A stretch of 64,000 nucleotides of DNA from Latrodectus hesperus (taxonomy: Eukaryota; Arthropoda; Arachnida; Araneae; Theridiidae), in the NCBI GenBank assembly GCA_037975125.1, contig CM075851.1, positions 122,205,464 to 122,269,463 of the forward strand. Direction: 5' to 3'. The first letter of the stretch is position 1; each line of letters begins with the position of its first letter. The notes beneath the pieces were generated by a model. The model was not told the origin of the DNA. It worked only from the letters and a program-made list of their open reading frames with translations, and did not search any database. The position numbers were made by a program, and so were the translations under genes. Shown here in pieces: positions 58,630-64,000 of the stretch.

Positions 58630-58631
58630 TA

Positions 58632-59394
58632 CTTCCTTTGTCATTAAAAAAAATTCTTATAACAAATTCCATTATCGTAAAAGTATGGAAATGGAATCTG
58701 ATCAAAATCTCTAGAGCAAATGTCTTGAAATTTAACACAGTTCAGAAATATAAAAAACAAAAATGATTGCCCACCTATAAAAAAAAAAAAACTCTGAGGC
58801 ATTCTATTGAGATAGAAATGAAATAAACAGAGCTATTTTCATATGGTAGCATTAATACCAACCTGAAAAAGTAGTTAATGAATGAATTAATAACTTTTAA
58901 GCATATTTTAATTAAAAAAATTGTGTATTTTAATTATTTGTCAATAGAAAAAAATATTGAATATATTGTATGTATATGCGTCAAAATATTAATAATAATT
59001 TCTTGCTTTATTTTTCATACTAACATTATAAAAAATACCTATCAAATAAGATTCATTATTTATATTTAAGATATTAATTATTTAAATTGCTTTTAATTTC
59101 CTTTTATCAACTAATATTAAATAAAAATTATTTTTTTTTACGATTTTAGGGCTATTTATTATTTTATAGTTAATGCAAAATTACTATGTTCGCTTCTGTT
59201 CTTAAAAATATCGTTTTTTAAGAGATTTTTATGAATTAAAATTTTTTCTTGATTAATAAAACAGATCCTAATATAAAAATAGCTAATTTCTGTAGAGACA
59301 TAAAGAAAAACCACATCGCACTTCTTGATTAAGAGATTAACAAATTCAGTAAAATACATGCACTTTAGTTAATAAATATGTTTAAAAATGTTAC
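58632..59394. other. Intergenic or intron-like, AT-rich
   Basis: No feature recognised between the mariner and the segment paralogous to gene 2 intron 0. Confidence 0.6.
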
Positions 59395-59585
59395 CTTAAT
59401 TTATAAAATTTGAAGCAACTAACATTTTATTAAGAAATATGAATGCATTAAGAATAAACAAGATTGGAAAATTTATGGTACCAAAAAATGTTCTATTTTT
59501 CATTCAAATGAAGAAGTTATGAAGGAAATACACCCAGAATATCTAAGTTGCATTCCAAAACATTATTAAAAGGTATTTTTTATCA
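59395..59585 (-). repeat. Segment paralogous to gene 2 intron 0
   Basis: This aligns over nearly 190 bases with 46.25-46.44 kb, which lies within intron 0 of gene 2. Shared words include TAAGAAATAT, ATGCATTAA and TACCAAAAAAT, with matching spacing throughout. It ends at the assembly gap. It may be the intron of a further family member or a relic of one. Confidence 0.6.
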
Positions 59586-59599
59586 AGTCTTTGATTAGT

Positions 59600-60099
59600 N
59601 NNNNNNNNNNNNNNNNNNNNNNNNNNNNNNNNNNNNNNNNNNNNNNNNNNNNNNNNNNNNNNNNNNNNNNNNNNNNNNNNNNNNNNNNNNNNNNNNNNNN
59701 NNNNNNNNNNNNNNNNNNNNNNNNNNNNNNNNNNNNNNNNNNNNNNNNNNNNNNNNNNNNNNNNNNNNNNNNNNNNNNNNNNNNNNNNNNNNNNNNNNNN
59801 NNNNNNNNNNNNNNNNNNNNNNNNNNNNNNNNNNNNNNNNNNNNNNNNNNNNNNNNNNNNNNNNNNNNNNNNNNNNNNNNNNNNNNNNNNNNNNNNNNNN
59901 NNNNNNNNNNNNNNNNNNNNNNNNNNNNNNNNNNNNNNNNNNNNNNNNNNNNNNNNNNNNNNNNNNNNNNNNNNNNNNNNNNNNNNNNNNNNNNNNNNNN
60001 NNNNNNNNNNNNNNNNNNNNNNNNNNNNNNNNNNNNNNNNNNNNNNNNNNNNNNNNNNNNNNNNNNNNNNNNNNNNNNNNNNNNNNNNNNNNNNNNNNN
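59600..60099. other. Assembly gap, 500 N
   Basis: Exactly 500 undetermined bases, most likely a placeholder of fixed size rather than a measured length. The open frames reported across it are meaningless. Confidence 1.
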
Positions 60100-63118
<3,019 letters not shown>

Positions 63119-63673
63119 AATAACATTCAATTCAAGCATCTGGTCATCTCAAATTATCGTGACTTCAATTGAATTTCACTGTGAAGAGATTCATCTAGGA
63201 AACCAAATTAAATTTCAAAGTAATTTCTAAACTTAGAACCCATTACACATCAGATAATTATAAACACAAAACTAATAATATTTTACTTAATTTGTTAATA
63301 CATTTTAATACTTTTTTATTTATATTTTTGTCTGACTCAACATATCATTGTTGAAACTCATGAAAGCAAGCTTATTTTTGTTACATCTAACATTAAATGT
63401 ACTAAACATTCACTCCCCCTTAACATGGACTTACTTTTATATTATTTCATACTTTGAACTGAGAAGAAAGTACACATTTTTTTAACTTTCATAAGTATGG
63501 TCCAAAAGGTTATATATTCTCATTAAAAATTAAAAAAAATATATTTTATAATTAATCATAGAAACATTTCATTATTCTAAAAAAATCTTTAATTTCAATT
63601 TACCGTTTTTATATTTAAAAATCATGCGGATACAAAATTATAATAAAAAAGTATATTTCTTGGGAATTTTTAT

Positions 63674-63955
63674 TGCCTGCCGATGGCTGAGTGGTAAGCG
63701 TTCCTGACTCCTAGACTGTTGGTCCCGGGTTCGAAGCCCCGTTCGGGAAGGGATATTTCTTTCTGTCTGTGTTTCTCTGTCCTTTCTTATGCGTGAATGT
63801 GGCTTACCCTATAAATGGGTTTTTGGTGGTATGGCGTGGGTTATGCTACTCGCTTCCGAGACTTGGTTCACATGTGCCCACCGGCTACCGATAAATGAGG
63901 AGTACTTTCCTTCTTTATTATAATGAAGGGCAGCGCCCGTCGTTCTTTAATGAAA
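63674..63955 (+). mobile_element. tRNA-derived SINE, same family as 13.9 kb
   Basis: The head has a tRNA-like A box (TGGCTGAGTGGTAAGCG) and B box (GGTTCGAAGCC). The body contains CTTTCTTATGCGTGAATGTG and TTACCCTATAAATGGG, the counterparts of words in the 13.9 kb SINE. The 3' part (GGGCAGCGCCCGTCG) differs from that copy. The end is approximate. Confidence 0.75.
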
Positions 63956-64000
63956 ATAATGGAACATTTGTTGATAAATATTTATTGTACCGTTATTTCT

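Overview
The window looks like nuclear DNA of an arthropod, most likely a spider. It is very AT-rich, with split genes and long introns. It carries tRNA-headed SINEs, some ending in AAC-type tails, a mariner element, a pogo-like element, a LINE 3' end and a decayed Mutator-like transposase fragment of a kind I associate with spider genomes. The species cannot be fixed from the sequence. Only two intact host protein genes are visible. Both are on the minus strand and they are paralogues.

The core of the window is a tandem cluster of genes for secreted proteins, all read right to left. Gene 1 runs from a promoter near 17.52 kb through a 38-codon signal-peptide exon (13621-13734) to a 455-codon exon (10252-11616) and encodes 492 residues. 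Gene 2 runs from a TATA box near 47.22 kb through a 38-codon exon (44994-45107) to a 636-codon exon (32207-34114) and encodes 673 residues. In both, a six-cysteine chitin-binding type 2 (peritrophin-like, CBM14) domain is split by a phase-0 intron. A helical body of about 370 residues follows, with two RxKR-type processing sites at identical positions (81-84 and 219-222). The proteins align without gaps up to about residue 457 and then diverge. Gene 1 ends in one degenerate copy of a short motif. Gene 2 has expanded that motif into eight 27-residue repeats, some preceded by RVKR or GKR. A ninth repeat lies beyond the stop codon in another frame, stranded by a one-base deletion. A third promoter copy at about 0.27-0.57 kb points to another family member just off the left edge. 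An intron-like paralogous segment at 59.4-59.6 kb hints at one more to the right.

Region by region: 0.27-1.05 kb holds the 5' end of the off-window gene and its duplicated upstream flank. 1.4-2.4 kb is a 188-bp tandem array interrupted by a perfect 43-bp-arm palindrome. 3.7-9.5 kb is an old tandem segmental duplication carrying an intact tRNA-Cys gene and its decayed twin. 10.2-17.7 kb is gene 1. 17.9-32 kb is mostly repeats, with a SINE-bearing repeat, a broken methyltransferase exon and a 910-bp pogo-like element. 32.1-47.4 kb is gene 2, whose 10.9-kb intron 1 contains a SINE with target-site duplication and a decayed Mutator-like transposase. 47.4-64 kb is gene-poor and contains an intact-looking mariner, a 500-base assembly gap and SINEs.

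Exon boundaries are inferred from splice signals, conserved cysteine spacing and agreement between the two paralogues. Promoters and first non-coding exons are inferred from homology and TATA placement. No database search was possible, so the absence of a family name for the helical body means only that I do not recognise it.
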